Source: Bacillus sp. FJAT-52991 (GTDB lineage Bacteria; Bacillota; Bacilli; Bacillales; Domibacillaceae). Taken from it: a stretch of DNA of 64,000 bases. The position numbers were made by a program, and so were the translations under genes. The DNA lies in assembly GCF_037201805.1 (NCBI RefSeq), contig NZ_CP147404.1, positions 2,706,001-2,770,000 of the forward strand. The letters are read 5' to 3'. Below the pieces are notes generated by a model. It was not told where the DNA came from and ran no database searches. It was given only the letters and a program-made list of their open reading frames with translations. Below, in pieces: positions 26,661-35,420 of this stretch; positions within the stretch are counted from its first letter, which is position 1, and the number at the start of each line of letters is the position of its first letter.

Positions 26661-27911
26661 ATGAATTATGATGTAATTGTAATCGGAGGCGGTCCCTCTG
26701 GTTTGATGGCTTCGATTGCCGCTGGAGAACAGGGGGCTCGCGTGCTGCTATTAGATAAAGGCAGTAAACTCGGACGAAAGCTGGCCATTTCAGGAGGCGG
26801 CCGTTGCAATGTCACAAACCGGCTGCCGATTGATGAGATCATTAAGCATATCCCTGGCAACGGACGATTTTTATATAGTGCCTTTTCGATTTTTAACAAT
26901 GAGGATATTATTCGCTTTTTTGAGGATCTTGGCATTCAGTTGAAAGAAGAGGATCATGGGCGGATGTTTCCGGTGACGGATAAAGCTCAATCGGTCGTTG
27001 ATGCCCTGCTCCGTCGAATTGATGAATTAAATGTCACGATTCGAGTGAATACAGCGGTTGCTAATATATTGTATAAGGATGGACGAGCAACTGGTATTGA
27101 GTTAAGAGACGGACAAACCATACTAAGTCAAACTATTGTTGTGGCGGCTGGTGGCTGTTCTGTTCCCCATACAGGCTCTACCGGTGATGCCTATCCTTGG
27201 GCAGAACAAGCTGGACACACCATTACGGAGCTTTATCCAACCGAAGTTCCTGTTACGTCAGAAGAAGCATTTATTAAAGATAAAACATTGCAAGGCTTGT
27301 CCTTAAGAAATGTGGCATTAAGCGTGCTTAATCCAAAAGGAAAAACGATCATTACCCATCAAATGGATATGATTTTCACCCATTTTGGCATTTCAGGTCC
27401 AGCCGTTCTTCGTTGCAGTCAATACGTCGTCAAAGCACTGAAAAAATCGACTGAAGTCGTGATGACGATCGATAGCCTACCGGACAAAAATGAAGAGCAG
27501 CTGTTCCAAGACATCCATCGTTTAATGAAGGAACACCCGAAAAAATCAGTCAAAAACTGCTTAAAAGGAATTGTTCCAGAACGCTATTTATTGTTTTTAC
27601 TGAAGCAGGCGGACATTGATGAAGAGATGCCTTGTAACGGAGTCTCCATGGAGAAAGTTCGACAATTCGTTCATCTGTGCAAAGACTTTCGCTTTACCGT
27701 CAACGGAACCCTTCCTCTTGAAAAGGCCTTCGTTACAGGCGGCGGTGTGTCCATTAAAGAAATTGAACCGAAAACGATGGCTTCGAAAAAAATGTCTGGA
27801 CTTTATTTTTGCGGAGAAGTATTAGATATCCACGGATACACGGGCGGCTACAATATTACCTCTGCCCTTGTAACCGGCAGACTCGCTGGCACGAATGCAG
27901 GACAAGAATAA
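26661..27911 (+). CDS. ytfP: NAD(P)/FAD-dependent oxidoreductase YtfP (HI0933/BaiN-like flavoprotein)
   Basis: Flavoprotein of 416 residues. The dinucleotide-binding Rossmann motif [11 protein letters not shown] is at residues ~7-17, followed by [24 protein letters not shown] (two adjacent pieces of the HI0933 signature), and the C-terminal FAD motif [19 protein letters not shown] with the final ALVTGRLAG. Family members include BaiN-like reductases, but the physiological reaction in Bacillus is unknown. ATG 26661 is preceded by AGAAGGTGAAAA. Monocistronic with its own promoter and terminator; in B. subtilis ytfP lies near ytgP, so the polysaccharide operon sits between two normally close neighbours. 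Confidence 0.92.
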   Translation: MNYDVIVIGGGPSGLMASIAAGEQGARVLLLDKGSKLGRKLAISGGGRCNVTNRLPIDEIIKHIPGNGRFLYSAFSIFNNEDIIRFFEDLGIQLKEEDHGRMFPVTDKAQSVVDALLRRIDELNVTIRVNTAVANILYKDGRATGIELRDGQTILSQTIVVAAGGCSVPHTGSTGDAYPWAEQAGHTITELYPTEVPVTSEEAFIKDKTLQGLSLRNVALSVLNPKGKTIITHQMDMIFTHFGISGPAVLRCSQYVVKALKKSTEVVMTIDSLPDKNEEQLFQDIHRLMKEHPKKSVKNCLKGIVPERYLLFLLKQADIDEEMPCNGVSMEKVRQFVHLCKDFRFTVNGTLPLEKAFVTGGGVSIKEIEPKTMASKKMSGLYFCGEVLDIHGYTGGYNITSALVTGRLAGTNAGQE

Positions 27912-27918
27912 TTGAGAG

Positions 27919-27957
27919 AAAAAGCAGGAAAGAGATGACTCTCCTTCCTGCTTTTTT
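27919..27957 (+). terminator. terminator after ytfP
   Basis: Hairpin AAAGCAGGA...TCCTGCTTT with a T6 tract at 27951-27956, immediately downstream of the ytfP stop. Confidence 0.9.
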
Positions 27958-27960
27958 GTG

Positions 27961-28116
27961 CTAAGAAAAGCGGTGAGCTTTGACCATTCTTTTTAAAATA
28001 ATGGTCTTTTGTGACTCTTCCGTATGACCATTCACTTGCGATTTCGCTCGCTTTGGTCTCGTCCAGTTATGATGAAACAATTCTGAGTGCGTATCTAACT
28101 CATCTTTATGACTCAT
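27961..28116 (-). CDS. small basic protein, uncharacterised (51 aa)
   Basis: Short reading frame with a strong Shine-Dalgarno GAGGTGAGG seven bases before ATG 28116. The 51-residue product is hydrophilic and His/Lys/Arg-rich, beginning MSHKDELDTHSELF and ending MVKAHRFS, with no hydrophobic segment. Its stop codon follows the ytfP terminator in the opposite direction. I do not recognise the family; the size, charge and isolated position recall the many small sporulation or DNA-associated proteins of Bacilli, but that is only analogy. Called mainly from the ribosome-binding site and normal codon use. Confidence 0.55.
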   Translation of the reverse strand: MSHKDELDTHSELFHHNWTRPKRAKSQVNGHTEESQKTIILKRMVKAHRFS

Positions 28117-28209
28117 AACCTCACCTCAAAGGAATGGATTGGCGATATTCAAACGAATATCTTTTATAGAATGCATCAAATGGAGTGTGAGTATACTTCG
28201 TTTGATGGT

Positions 28210-28324
28210 GGCGACTGATAATGGTGAATTGGCGGCTGATTATAACTGATTTACGCCCAATTTTAATCCATTCGCGACTGATTCTCTACTCATCCCGCCT
28301 GATTCATGCAAATTCGCGACTAAT
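28210..28324. repeat. degenerate tandem array with exact 21-bp period
   Basis: Related 10-mers built on CGCGACTGAT occur at 28210, 28231, 28273, 28294 and 28315, with a strongly decayed copy at 28252, so every unit falls on the same 21-bp register. The array lies in a 268-bp gene-free stretch between the small ORF and the ytwF terminator. A separate inverted repeat CATCAAA...TTTGATG is just upstream (28171-28206). Read on the plus strand it gives an open frame with seven-residue repeats, which I take as a by-product of the 21-bp period. Confidence 0.7.
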
Positions 28325-28339
28325 CATCGGCTTCCACTC

Positions 28340-28376
28340 AAAAAACAGCCTCCCAAGGACACTTAGGAGGCTGTTT
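28340..28376 (-). terminator. terminator after ytwF
   Basis: Ten-bp stem AACAGCCTCC / GGAGGCTGTT (28344-28353, 28366-28375) followed on the minus strand by a T-rich run, nine bases after the ytwF stop. Confidence 0.88.
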
Positions 28377-28384
28377 CAGTTAAA

Positions 28385-28699
28385 TTATTTTGTTTTACCT
28401 GTCCATTCAAGCATGCCGCCAACCATATTTCGAACTTTAAATCCTTGGTCGCGCATGTAGTAGCAAACATTTTCACTGCGGCGTCCAGAGCGGCAAACAA
28501 AAATGTATTCTTTTTCTTTATCAAATTGATCAAGGTGTTCAGGGATTGTGGCCATAACAATATGCTTCGCTTCTGGAATCATGCCACTAGCCACTTCTTC
28601 ATCTTCACGAACATCGATGATTTCTAGTTGTTCACCGTTTTCTAATTTTTGTTTAAGTTCTTCCGGAGTCATGATTTCAATTGGTTCCATGTGAAACAT
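28385..28699 (-). CDS. ytwF: rhodanese-like domain protein YtwF
   Basis: Single-domain rhodanese (sulfurtransferase fold), 104 residues, cytosolic. N-terminal substrate loop IIDVREDEEVASGMIPEAKH and active-site loop VCRSGRRS with the catalytic Cys near residue 69. Such proteins carry persulfide sulfur to acceptors; the acceptor is unknown. ATG 28699 follows AAAGGATGTTTCAC. It is eight bases downstream of leuS on the same strand and is likely cotranscribed with it under the T-box. Confidence 0.92.
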   Translation of the reverse strand: MFHMEPIEIMTPEELKQKLENGEQLEIIDVREDEEVASGMIPEAKHIVMATIPEHLDQFDKEKEYIFVCRSGRRSENVCYYMRDQGFKVRNMVGGMLEWTGKTK

Positions 28700-28706
28700 C
28701 CTTTCT

Positions 28707-31118
28707 TTAATTAGCTACGATATTGACTAGTTTGCCTGGTACAGCAATCACTTTACGAACCGTTTTGCCTTCGATTTGTTCTTTTACTTTTTCATCGTTA
28801 ATAGCGATTTGTTCCATTTCTTCACGAGTTGCTTCTTTAGAAATCATTAGTTTTGTTTTTAATTTACCGTTCACTTGAACAACAATTTCTACTTCATCAT
28901 CAACAAGTTTCGTTTCATCAAACGTTGGCCAAGGCTGGTAACTAATGGTGTCTGTCTGACCTAGTTTCTCCCATAGTTCTTCCGTCATATGCGGAGCAAT
29001 TGGAGAAAGTAATTGAACTAAACCTTCAATAAATGCTTTCGGTAATGCTTCTGCTTTATAAGCTTCGTTCACGAACACCATCATTTGCGAAATCGCGGTG
29101 TTAAAGCGAAGATGCTCATAATCCTCTGTTACCTTCTTCACTGTTTGATGGTACACTTTTTCTAACTCTGTGCCTCCATCTGTAATTTTCTCACTTAATT
29201 CCCCGTTTTCTTGAACAATTAAGCGCCATACACGATCAAGGAAGCGACGCGCGCCATCTACCCCTGTTGTTGACCAAGCTATCGATGCATCTAATGGGCC
29301 CATGAACATTTCATATAAACGAAGCGTATCCGCTCCATGACTACCCACGATTTCATCTGGGTTGACAACGTTGCCTTTTGATTTACTCATTTTTTCATTA
29401 TTTTCACCGAGAATCATTCCTTGGTTAAACAACTTTTGGAATGGCTCTTTCGTATGAACAACGCCTAAATCATATAATACTTTATGCCAGAAACGAGCGT
29501 ACAATAAGTGAAGTACGGCATGCTCCGCTCCACCGATATAAATATCTACTGGCATCCACTCTTTTAGTTTTTCTAGATCAGCTAATGCTTCGCTGTTGCT
29601 TGGATCGATAAAGCGTAAATAGTACCAGCAGCTGCCGGCCCATTGCGGCATTGTATTCGTTTCGCGACGACCTTTTTTGCCTGTCACTGGATCAACCACA
29701 TTAACCCATTCATCAATGTTCGCTAATGGAGATTCCCCTGTTCCGCTCGGTTTAATTTCTGTTGTTACTGGCAATACAAGCGGTAACTCCTCTTCAGGCA
29801 CTGCACTCATTGTACCGTCTTCCCAATGGATGATTGGAATCGGCTCACCCCAATAACGCTGACGGCTGAATAACCAGTCACGTAGGCGATACGTTACTTT
29901 TTTCGTTCCAAGGTCTTTTTCCTCTAACCAAGCAATCATTTTAACAATGGCATCTTCTTTGTTTAATTCATTTAAAAAGTCAGAGTTGATATGCTCACCA
30001 TCACCTGTATAAGCTTCTTTCTCAACATCTCCACCAGCGACAACGGCTTTAATCGGTAAATCGAATGTTTGAGCAAATTCATAATCGCGTTCGTCATGAG
30101 CAGGGACTGCCATAATGGCTCCTGTTCCATAGCTCATTAAGACGTAATCAGCGATCCAGATCGGCATTTTTTCGCCGTTTGCTGGATTGATCGCATACGC
30201 ACCTGTAAATACACCTGTTTTATGCTTCGCCAAATCTGTACGCTCTAAATCACTTTTCGACTTGATTTCATCTAAATAATCAGCTACCGCTTGCTGCTGC
30301 TCTGCTGTTGTAATTTTATTAACAAATGGATGTTCAGGAGCAAGTACTGCATATGTAGCACCGAAAAGAGTATCAGGACGCGTTGTGAACACAGTAAACG
30401 TTTCTTCATATCCATCAATCGAAAACGTCACTTCTGCTCCTTCTGAACGACCGATCCAGTTACGCTGCATATCTTTAATGCTTTCTGGCCAGTCAAGCTC
30501 ATCTAAGTCTTCCAATAAGCGATCCGCATATTCCGTAATTTTTAAGATCCATTGCTTCATTGGGCGACGTTCAACTGGATGTTCCCCACGTTCACTTTTG
30601 CCGTCGATGACTTCTTCGTTTGCCAATACCGTTCCAAGAGCTGGACACCAATTGACAGCCACTTCATCCACGTAAGCTAGTCCTTTTTTATAAAGCTGTA
30701 AGAAAATCCATTGTGTCCATTTGTAGTATTCAGGATCTGTTGTATTAATTTCGCGATCCCAATCGTAAGAAAATCCTAATGACTTAATTTGACGGCGGAA
30801 GTTATTAATATTTTGCTCCGTAAATTCAGCCGGATCATTTCCTGTATCTAACGCATATTGCTCAGCTGGTAAACCAAAGGCATCCCACCCCATTGGATGA
30901 AGGACATTGTAACCATTCATCCGCTTGTAGCGTGATAAAATATCCGTTGCTGTATAACCTTCTGGATGCCCAACATGCAAGCCCGCTCCTGATGGATAAG
31001 GAAACATATCTAATGCATAAAATTTCTGCTTTTCTTTATCTTCTGTTGTTTTAAATGTTTTATTTTCTTCCCAAAACTTTTGCCATTTCTTCTCAATAAG
31101 CTGATGATCAAAACTCAT
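28707..31118 (-). CDS. leuS: leucyl-tRNA synthetase
   Basis: Class I aminoacyl-tRNA synthetase charging tRNA-Leu, 803 residues. The HIGH motif appears as HVGH in [17 protein letters not shown] (~residue 48-51) and KMSKS in [12 protein letters not shown] (~575). The CP1 editing domain (T-rich [17 protein letters not shown], ~225-240, and the Asp in [10 protein letters not shown]) is intact, and the C-terminal domain ends in [15 protein letters not shown]. The upstream in-frame ATG at 31208 overlaps the T-box and is not used: ATG 31118 has AAGGAGG nine bases before it. Expression is controlled by the T-box leader with a CUC specifier; ytwF follows in the same transcript. Confidence 0.97.
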   Translation of the reverse strand: MSFDHQLIEKKWQKFWEENKTFKTTEDKEKQKFYALDMFPYPSGAGLHVGHPEGYTATDILSRYKRMNGYNVLHPMGWDAFGLPAEQYALDTGNDPAEFTEQNINNFRRQIKSLGFSYDWDREINTTDPEYYKWTQWIFLQLYKKGLAYVDEVAVNWCPALGTVLANEEVIDGKSERGEHPVERRPMKQWILKITEYADRLLEDLDELDWPESIKDMQRNWIGRSEGAEVTFSIDGYEETFTVFTTRPDTLFGATYAVLAPEHPFVNKITTAEQQQAVADYLDEIKSKSDLERTDLAKHKTGVFTGAYAINPANGEKMPIWIADYVLMSYGTGAIMAVPAHDERDYEFAQTFDLPIKAVVAGGDVEKEAYTGDGEHINSDFLNELNKEDAIVKMIAWLEEKDLGTKKVTYRLRDWLFSRQRYWGEPIPIIHWEDGTMSAVPEEELPLVLPVTTEIKPSGTGESPLANIDEWVNVVDPVTGKKGRRETNTMPQWAGSCWYYLRFIDPSNSEALADLEKLKEWMPVDIYIGGAEHAVLHLLYARFWHKVLYDLGVVHTKEPFQKLFNQGMILGENNEKMSKSKGNVVNPDEIVGSHGADTLRLYEMFMGPLDASIAWSTTGVDGARRFLDRVWRLIVQENGELSEKITDGGTELEKVYHQTVKKVTEDYEHLRFNTAISQMMVFVNEAYKAEALPKAFIEGLVQLLSPIAPHMTEELWEKLGQTDTISYQPWPTFDETKLVDDEVEIVVQVNGKLKTKLMISKEATREEMEQIAINDEKVKEQIEGKTVRKVIAVPGKLVNIVAN

Positions 31119-31156
31119 CTGTAACATCCTCCTTGTTGAAACTGTGTACAAATTTA

Positions 31157-31400
31157 AAAAACTCCCGTCCCTAAAATTGGGACGAGAGTATAGTTCCCGC
31201 GGTACCACCCAGATTAGTGCCTACTTTGGCACTCGGCTTATGTCTATAACGCAGATCGGCGGCAGAAGCTACTATCATTTCACATCTGCGACTCAAAAGG
31301 CGAGTTCATGGACCCTCTGGCTAGCTTTCACCAACCGCTAGCTCTCTTGTTCAGAAGAACCCCACTACTACTCCTTGTCATCGTCTTTTATATATGTGTT
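31157..31400 (-). promoter_or_regulatory. T-box leader of leuS (specifier CUC, Leu)
   Basis: On the minus strand the canonical T-box sequence GGGTGGTACCGCGGGAA is at 31210-31194. It can pair with the following strand of the terminator (stem ACTCCCGTCCC / GGGACGAGAGT, 31161-31171 and 31179-31189, then T-run). Upstream, the Stem I specifier loop contains GAA-CUC-GCC with the CUC triplet at plus positions 31302-31304, matching leucine. Uncharged tRNA-Leu would bind and favour antitermination. The 5' boundary is approximate. Confidence 0.92.
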
Positions 31401-31443
31401 TAGTCATCATCTATTCTAGACAAAAATTCTGACAGTTGCAAGC

Positions 31444-32634
31444 TTAATAAGACGACATTGAAGCAGATGGCAATTCTTTTTTAAGCGGCCGATCATACAA
31501 AAGAGCCAATACGAATGCAAGACTTAATAGGGCAATTAACATCATAAATAAGACCGTCATGCCATATGTATCGACAAGCACCCCTCCAAGAACTGGCCCA
31601 AACATTCGTCCAGCCGTAGCCATACTGTTGACCACCCCTTGATAAAATCCCTCTCTTCCTTTCGGTGAAAGCTGATTCGCAATGGTTGGTACAGCTGGCC
31701 AAACAAGCATTTCTCCGATTGTCAAGATCACCATCGCGGCCATAAACCCTTTAAAATCTTGGGCAAAAGCTGTTACGCCAAAGGACACCATAAAAATGAC
31801 GATACCAAAAACGATTTGTTTTTTCATATTCTCTCGTAATGGACGAAGCAAATAATTGATGAATGGCTGGCCAAACACAATAAGCGCTCCGTTAATCGTC
31901 CATAATAAACTGTATTGCTTTAAGCTAATATTGATTTCTTGCGTGTAACTAGCAATGGTTGATTGCCATTGCACATATCCGACCCAACAAAGCATATAAG
32001 CGATACAAAGAATCAGTAATGCCGTCATCTTACTGCGGCTTTTGACTTGGCCATGTTCAGCTAACACATTGGTCTGCACCCCTTGGACTGAGCTCATGTG
32101 ACGATAACCAAAGGCTGCTAATAAGAAAAACACCGCAAACATCGCAAGGTTGGCGATGAAAATATAATTAAACGAATAGGAAGCAACAAATCCACCAAGT
32201 GCCGATCCGATCGCTACACCAGCGTTTTGTGCCACATACACCGCATTAAACGCTCGTCGTCCACCTTCTGGCCAAACCGCACCAGCTAGAGCATACACAG
32301 CTGGAAAAATGATTCCCGAACCAAGGCCAACCATCGTTAAAAAGATGACATAATGCGGCCAACCATGCCATAGCGTCATCCCTACAAGAGCGATCACATT
32401 GATAAGTGTTCCTAACAGAATCGAGCGATAACCACCAAACCGATCAAAAAGCGTGCCGCCAAGAAGATTCCCAACAACTGAAGCTCCCGCATTTAACATT
32501 AATACAATCCCGGCAACGGATAATGATTTCCCAAGATGCTCATGAATATAAATGGTGTTCAATGGCCATAAAAAAGAAGCCCCCGTGACGTTTATAACCA
32601 TTCCAATGACTAACAACCAAACTGCTTTTGGCAT
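31444..32634 (-). CDS. yttB: MFS transporter YttB
   Basis: Major facilitator with 12 predicted TM helices, 396 residues. The loop 2-3 motif GGTLFDRFGGYRS (~residue 54) matches the MFS signature GxLaDrxGrr, and a related copy GGVLVDTYGMTV occurs in the second half (~345). Substrate is unknown; YttB in B. subtilis is an uncharacterised exporter-like protein. ATG 32634 is selected over upstream ATG 32709 because GGGGGAG is five bases before it. Single gene, divergent from mnmL, with no neighbouring resistance or regulator gene. Confidence 0.88.
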   Translation of the reverse strand: MPKAVWLLVIGMVINVTGASFLWPLNTIYIHEHLGKSLSVAGIVLMLNAGASVVGNLLGGTLFDRFGGYRSILLGTLINVIALVGMTLWHGWPHYVIFLTMVGLGSGIIFPAVYALAGAVWPEGGRRAFNAVYVAQNAGVAIGSALGGFVASYSFNYIFIANLAMFAVFFLLAAFGYRHMSSVQGVQTNVLAEHGQVKSRSKMTALLILCIAYMLCWVGYVQWQSTIASYTQEINISLKQYSLLWTINGALIVFGQPFINYLLRPLRENMKKQIVFGIVIFMVSFGVTAFAQDFKGFMAAMVILTIGEMLVWPAVPTIANQLSPKGREGFYQGVVNSMATAGRMFGPVLGGVLVDTYGMTVLFMMLIALLSLAFVLALLYDRPLKKELPSASMSSY

Positions 32635-32804
32635 TTCTGCTCCCCCTTTCATTTGACAAACTATTTCGTGTCTCAAAATTATTTTAGGGGTTTTATTTTC
32701 CGCTTTCAATATCTTTTCCGAACTTAAAATTCTGACTTATTCTCGCTGTTTTTTCCCGCTTCATTTCATGATAGACTTTTGTTACATAGAGGAGGAAAAC
32801 GAAA

Positions 32805-33764
32805 ATGAATGCCAACCCATTTCCTTATGCCAGTGATAACAAACGCTATCATACATGGAACTACCATTTGCGACATACATTTGGTCATAAAGTATTTAAA
32901 GTAGCTCTAGACGGCGGATTCGACTGCCCAAATCGTGATGGCACCGTAGCATTTGGCGGCTGCACGTTTTGCAGTGCGGCTGGTTCCGGTGACTTTGCTG
33001 GAAACCGAGCCGACGATCTTGAAAAACAATTTCATGACATTAAAGAAAAAATGCATCATAAATGGAAAGATGGCAAATATATGGCCTACTTTCAAGCGTA
33101 CACGAACACTCATGCTCCGGTTGAGGTGCTGCGAGAAAAATATGAATCGGTACTCAAGCAAGAGGGCGTCGTCGCCTTATCGATTGCCACTCGGCCAGAT
33201 TGCTTGCCTGATGATGTCATCGAATACTTAGCTGAACTCAATGAACGCACCTATCTTTGGGTTGAGCTCGGCTTGCAAACTGTTCATGAAAAAACCGCCC
33301 GAATCATTAATCGCGCTCATGATTTTGAAACATATGTAGAAGGCGTTGAAAAACTAAGGAAACATAACATCCGTATCTGTTCCCATATTATTAACGGATT
33401 GCCGCTTGAAACACCAGAGATGATGATGGAAACAGCCAAAGTTGTCAGTCAACTAGATGTGCAAGGCATTAAAATTCATTTATTGCATTTACTAAAAGGA
33501 ACGCCAATGGTCAAGCAATATGAAAAAGGATTATTGGAATTCTTATCATTTGAGGACTACGTCCAGCTCGTCTGTGATCAATTAGAAATTTTACCGCCAG
33601 AAATGATTATTCATCGAATTACAGGAGATGGACCGATTGATTTAATGGTTGGGCCGATGTGGAGTGTGAATAAGTGGGCCGTATTAAATGCCATTGATGC
33701 GGAATTGAAACGTCGCGATAGCTGGCAGGGGAAATTTTTTCAAATAGAAAAGAGTCTTTCATAG
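32805..33764 (+). CDS. mnmL: radical SAM protein MnmL (YtqA, TIGR01212 family)
   Basis: Radical SAM enzyme of 319 residues. The cluster motif is FDCPNRDGTVAFGGCTFC, a family variant of CX3CX2C with the first Cys separated by a longer loop (Cys at ~39, 48, 51). YtqA has been reported as MnmL, which together with MnmM completes the glycine- or ammonium-independent branch making mnm5s2U at tRNA wobble position 34 in Gram-positive bacteria. ATG 32805 follows AGAGGAGGAAAACGAAA. The partner gene mnmM is normally next, but here DUF4241 on the opposite strand lies in between. The terminator overlaps the end of the gene (33749-33787). Confidence 0.9.
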   Translation: MNANPFPYASDNKRYHTWNYHLRHTFGHKVFKVALDGGFDCPNRDGTVAFGGCTFCSAAGSGDFAGNRADDLEKQFHDIKEKMHHKWKDGKYMAYFQAYTNTHAPVEVLREKYESVLKQEGVVALSIATRPDCLPDDVIEYLAELNERTYLWVELGLQTVHEKTARIINRAHDFETYVEGVEKLRKHNIRICSHIINGLPLETPEMMMETAKVVSQLDVQGIKIHLLHLLKGTPMVKQYEKGLLEFLSFEDYVQLVCDQLEILPPEMIIHRITGDGPIDLMVGPMWSVNKWAVLNAIDAELKRRDSWQGKFFQIEKSLS

Positions 33765-33787
33765 TGAACCCTATGAAAGACTCTTCC
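33749..33787. terminator. bidirectional terminator overlapping the mnmL stop
   Basis: Fourteen-bp perfect stem AGAGTCTTTCATAG / CTATGAAAGACTCT (33751-33764 and 33771-33784); the left arm contains the mnmL stop codon. T-rich on the minus side, so it also serves the gene at 33796. Confidence 0.9.
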
Positions 33788-33795
33788 ATCATCCA

Positions 33796-34401
33796 TTACA
33801 ATACATTAAAATCAGTCACAAGCGAAACGATCTGTCCATCCTCATCCATTCCCCAATAGGATGCGTAAAATCCATCGCCGTAACCCGTGCGAAACAAAAT
33901 GGCGTTCAATCCATTCTCCTTAGACACGATGAAGTTGCCCCATACATCGTCATGTTCCATCAACACATCGTCTAAGGCATCATCATAAAAGCTAATAAAA
34001 TCCTCTCCAAGTTCCCTTACTAATCTAGCTTCTATTTCTGACATTTTGCCGATCGCTTCCTGATCCGCAAAACATCCTAGCCCTGTATCCACAGGATAAC
34101 CGAATATATGTCCCTCCTCCAGTTCATCGATGTTTTGTCCTGGTTTTGTCGCCATCTCCCAACGAACTGGCACACCATCGGATAATTTCAGTTCCGCTGC
34201 AGCAATCAGCTGAGTATCTTCATGCCACCAAGCGACAACAGGATAGGAACCTGGCTCGATTAGCCGTTCGAATGATCGATTGTCGAACACGCCAGGCTCG
34301 CAGGCAACAATTTTTCCAGAAACAATCTTTAATGGTTCAAGTACTTCTGGACGAAGTGTTTTTTCGCCTATTTTAGATAATTCACGTAATACTTTTGACA
34401 T
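33796..34401 (-). CDS. DUF4241-like protein inserted between mnmL and mnmM
   Basis: Cytosolic protein of 201 residues, no membrane segment. It has the pattern I associate with DUF4241: GVFDNRSFERLIEPGSYPVV, HIFGYPVDTGLGCFADQEA with conserved Gly/Asp/Cys, then NFIVSKENGLNAILFRTGYGDG and YWGMDEDGQIVSLVTDF. The family has no established function and scattered distribution, sometimes near toxin-immunity loci. ATG 34401 follows AAGGGAAGGAAGATC. In B. subtilis ytqA and ytqB are adjacent in one operon; here this oppositely oriented gene separates them, so it is an insertion relative to that order. Family recognition is moderate. Confidence 0.65.
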   Translation of the reverse strand: MSKVLRELSKIGEKTLRPEVLEPLKIVSGKIVACEPGVFDNRSFERLIEPGSYPVVAWWHEDTQLIAAAELKLSDGVPVRWEMATKPGQNIDELEEGHIFGYPVDTGLGCFADQEAIGKMSEIEARLVRELGEDFISFYDDALDDVLMEHDDVWGNFIVSKENGLNAILFRTGYGDGFYASYWGMDEDGQIVSLVTDFNVL

Positions 34402-34647
34402 ATGATCTTCCTTCCCTTCATGAATCCCATGTTTAAAAAGTACACAATGGTTTATGATGGCTTCAATAATTCTTCAATTAACGGTTGTTCCTCCGCTATT
34501 CCTTTTTCATCTAATTGTTTCCAATTATTATAATCAAGTTTTGATCAGATGAACATAACAACAAACGATTTCAATAAATAGTTTAAAATTAGCTAATGTA
34601 CAGCTATAATCAGCAAAGATGATTGATTAACAATTAGGAGGCATAGT

Positions 34648-35220
34648 ATGAATCTCGATGGAATCCTACCATTTGCTAGAAAATTATTAGAAAAAGTGGT
34701 CACCGATGGCAGCATCGCGATTGATGCAACGCTTGGCAATGGCCATGACACATTATTTCTTGCCAAACTTGTTGGCGATAACGGACATATATTTGGCTTT
34801 GATGTGCAAGAAGTCGCTTTAACAAATACGAAGGTCCGATTAGAAGAACATCAATTAAGTGACCGCACTACACTTTTTAGCTGCGGGCATGAACACGTAG
34901 CTGCTTCCATTCCGGAAAAGTCGCATGGCCATATTAGCGGTGCTATTTTTAACCTTGGTTATTTGCCAAAAGGAGATAAAACGATTGTCACAAAGCCCAA
35001 CACCACTATCTCAGCGATTGAGCAAATTTTCTCGATGCTGCATTCAGGTGGAATCATCGTTCTTGTTATCTACCATGGACATGAAGAAGGAGCGGTAGAA
35101 AAAGAAGAACTGCTGAAGTATGTAGCTACCCTTGATCAGCAACAAGCTCATGTGTTGCAATATCAATTTATTAACCAGGCGAATCACCCGCCTTTTATTA
35201 TTGCGATTGAAAAAAGGTAA
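34648..35220 (+). CDS. mnmM: tRNA 5-aminomethyl-2-thiouridine methyltransferase MnmM (YtqB)
   Basis: Rossmann-fold SAM methyltransferase of 190 residues that methylates nm5s2U to mnm5s2U in tRNA anticodons. SAM motif I AIDATLGNGHDTLFLA (~residues 24-39), acidic motif II FGFDVQEVAL, and the family motif FNLGYLPKGDK (~residue 107-117) where other methyltransferases have NPPY. The conserved YHGHEEG segment (~150) is typical. ATG 34648 follows AATTAGGAGGCATAGT. Because DUF4241 interrupts the usual mnmL-mnmM unit, mnmM must have its own promoter in the 246-bp spacer (34402-34647), which has no other visible feature. Confidence 0.92.
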   Translation: MNLDGILPFARKLLEKVVTDGSIAIDATLGNGHDTLFLAKLVGDNGHIFGFDVQEVALTNTKVRLEEHQLSDRTTLFSCGHEHVAASIPEKSHGHISGAIFNLGYLPKGDKTIVTKPNTTISAIEQIFSMLHSGGIIVLVIYHGHEEGAVEKEELLKYVATLDQQQAHVLQYQFINQANHPPFIIAIEKR

Positions 35221-35260
35221 AAGAAGAGGCTACCCTTTTTCCAGGTAGCCTCTTCTTATC
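35221..35260 (+). terminator. terminator after mnmM
   Basis: Fourteen-bp stem AAGAAGAGGCTACC / GGTAGCCTCTTCTT (35221-35234, 35244-35257) starting at the base after the mnmM stop. Confidence 0.9.
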
Positions 35261-35268
35261 ATAAAAAT

Positions 35269-35412
35269 TTCTTTGACCTTTTTGATACCTTCTTTGACTT
35301 TCTCGGCCGTTCTTTGACCTTACTGGCGCTTTCTTCGACTTTCTCGGCCGTTCTTTGACCTTACTGGCACTTTCTTCGACTTTCTTGACCGTTCTTTGAC
35401 CTTGCGCCGGCT
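35269..35412. repeat. degenerate tandem array, alternating 20/21-bp units
   Basis: Seven related units beginning TTCTTTGAC or TTCTTCGAC start at 35269, 35290, 35310, 35331, 35351, 35372 and 35392: spacings 21, 20, 21, 20, 21, 20. Pairs of units form a 41-bp higher-order repeat (C/T-rich on the plus strand) that is almost identical between 35310-35350 and 35351-35391. It fills the whole interval between the mnmM terminator and the ytpB stop. No terminator hairpin is evident in it. Confidence 0.8.
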
Positions 35413-35420
35413 TTTTTCAG

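Noticed and set aside
28210..28324. CRISPR array
   Set aside because: Units are ~10 bp with no spacers of unique sequence and no cas genes; the period is 21 bp.
28221..28460. Plus-strand frame with seven-residue repeats (SRLI-type)
   Set aside because: The heptads follow directly from the 21-bp DNA period, the frame has no ribosome-binding site and it runs into the ytwF terminator and gene on the opposite strand.
35269..35412. Coding repeat protein or CRISPR
   Set aside because: The alternating 20/21-bp spacing breaks any reading frame, and there are no spacers or cas genes.
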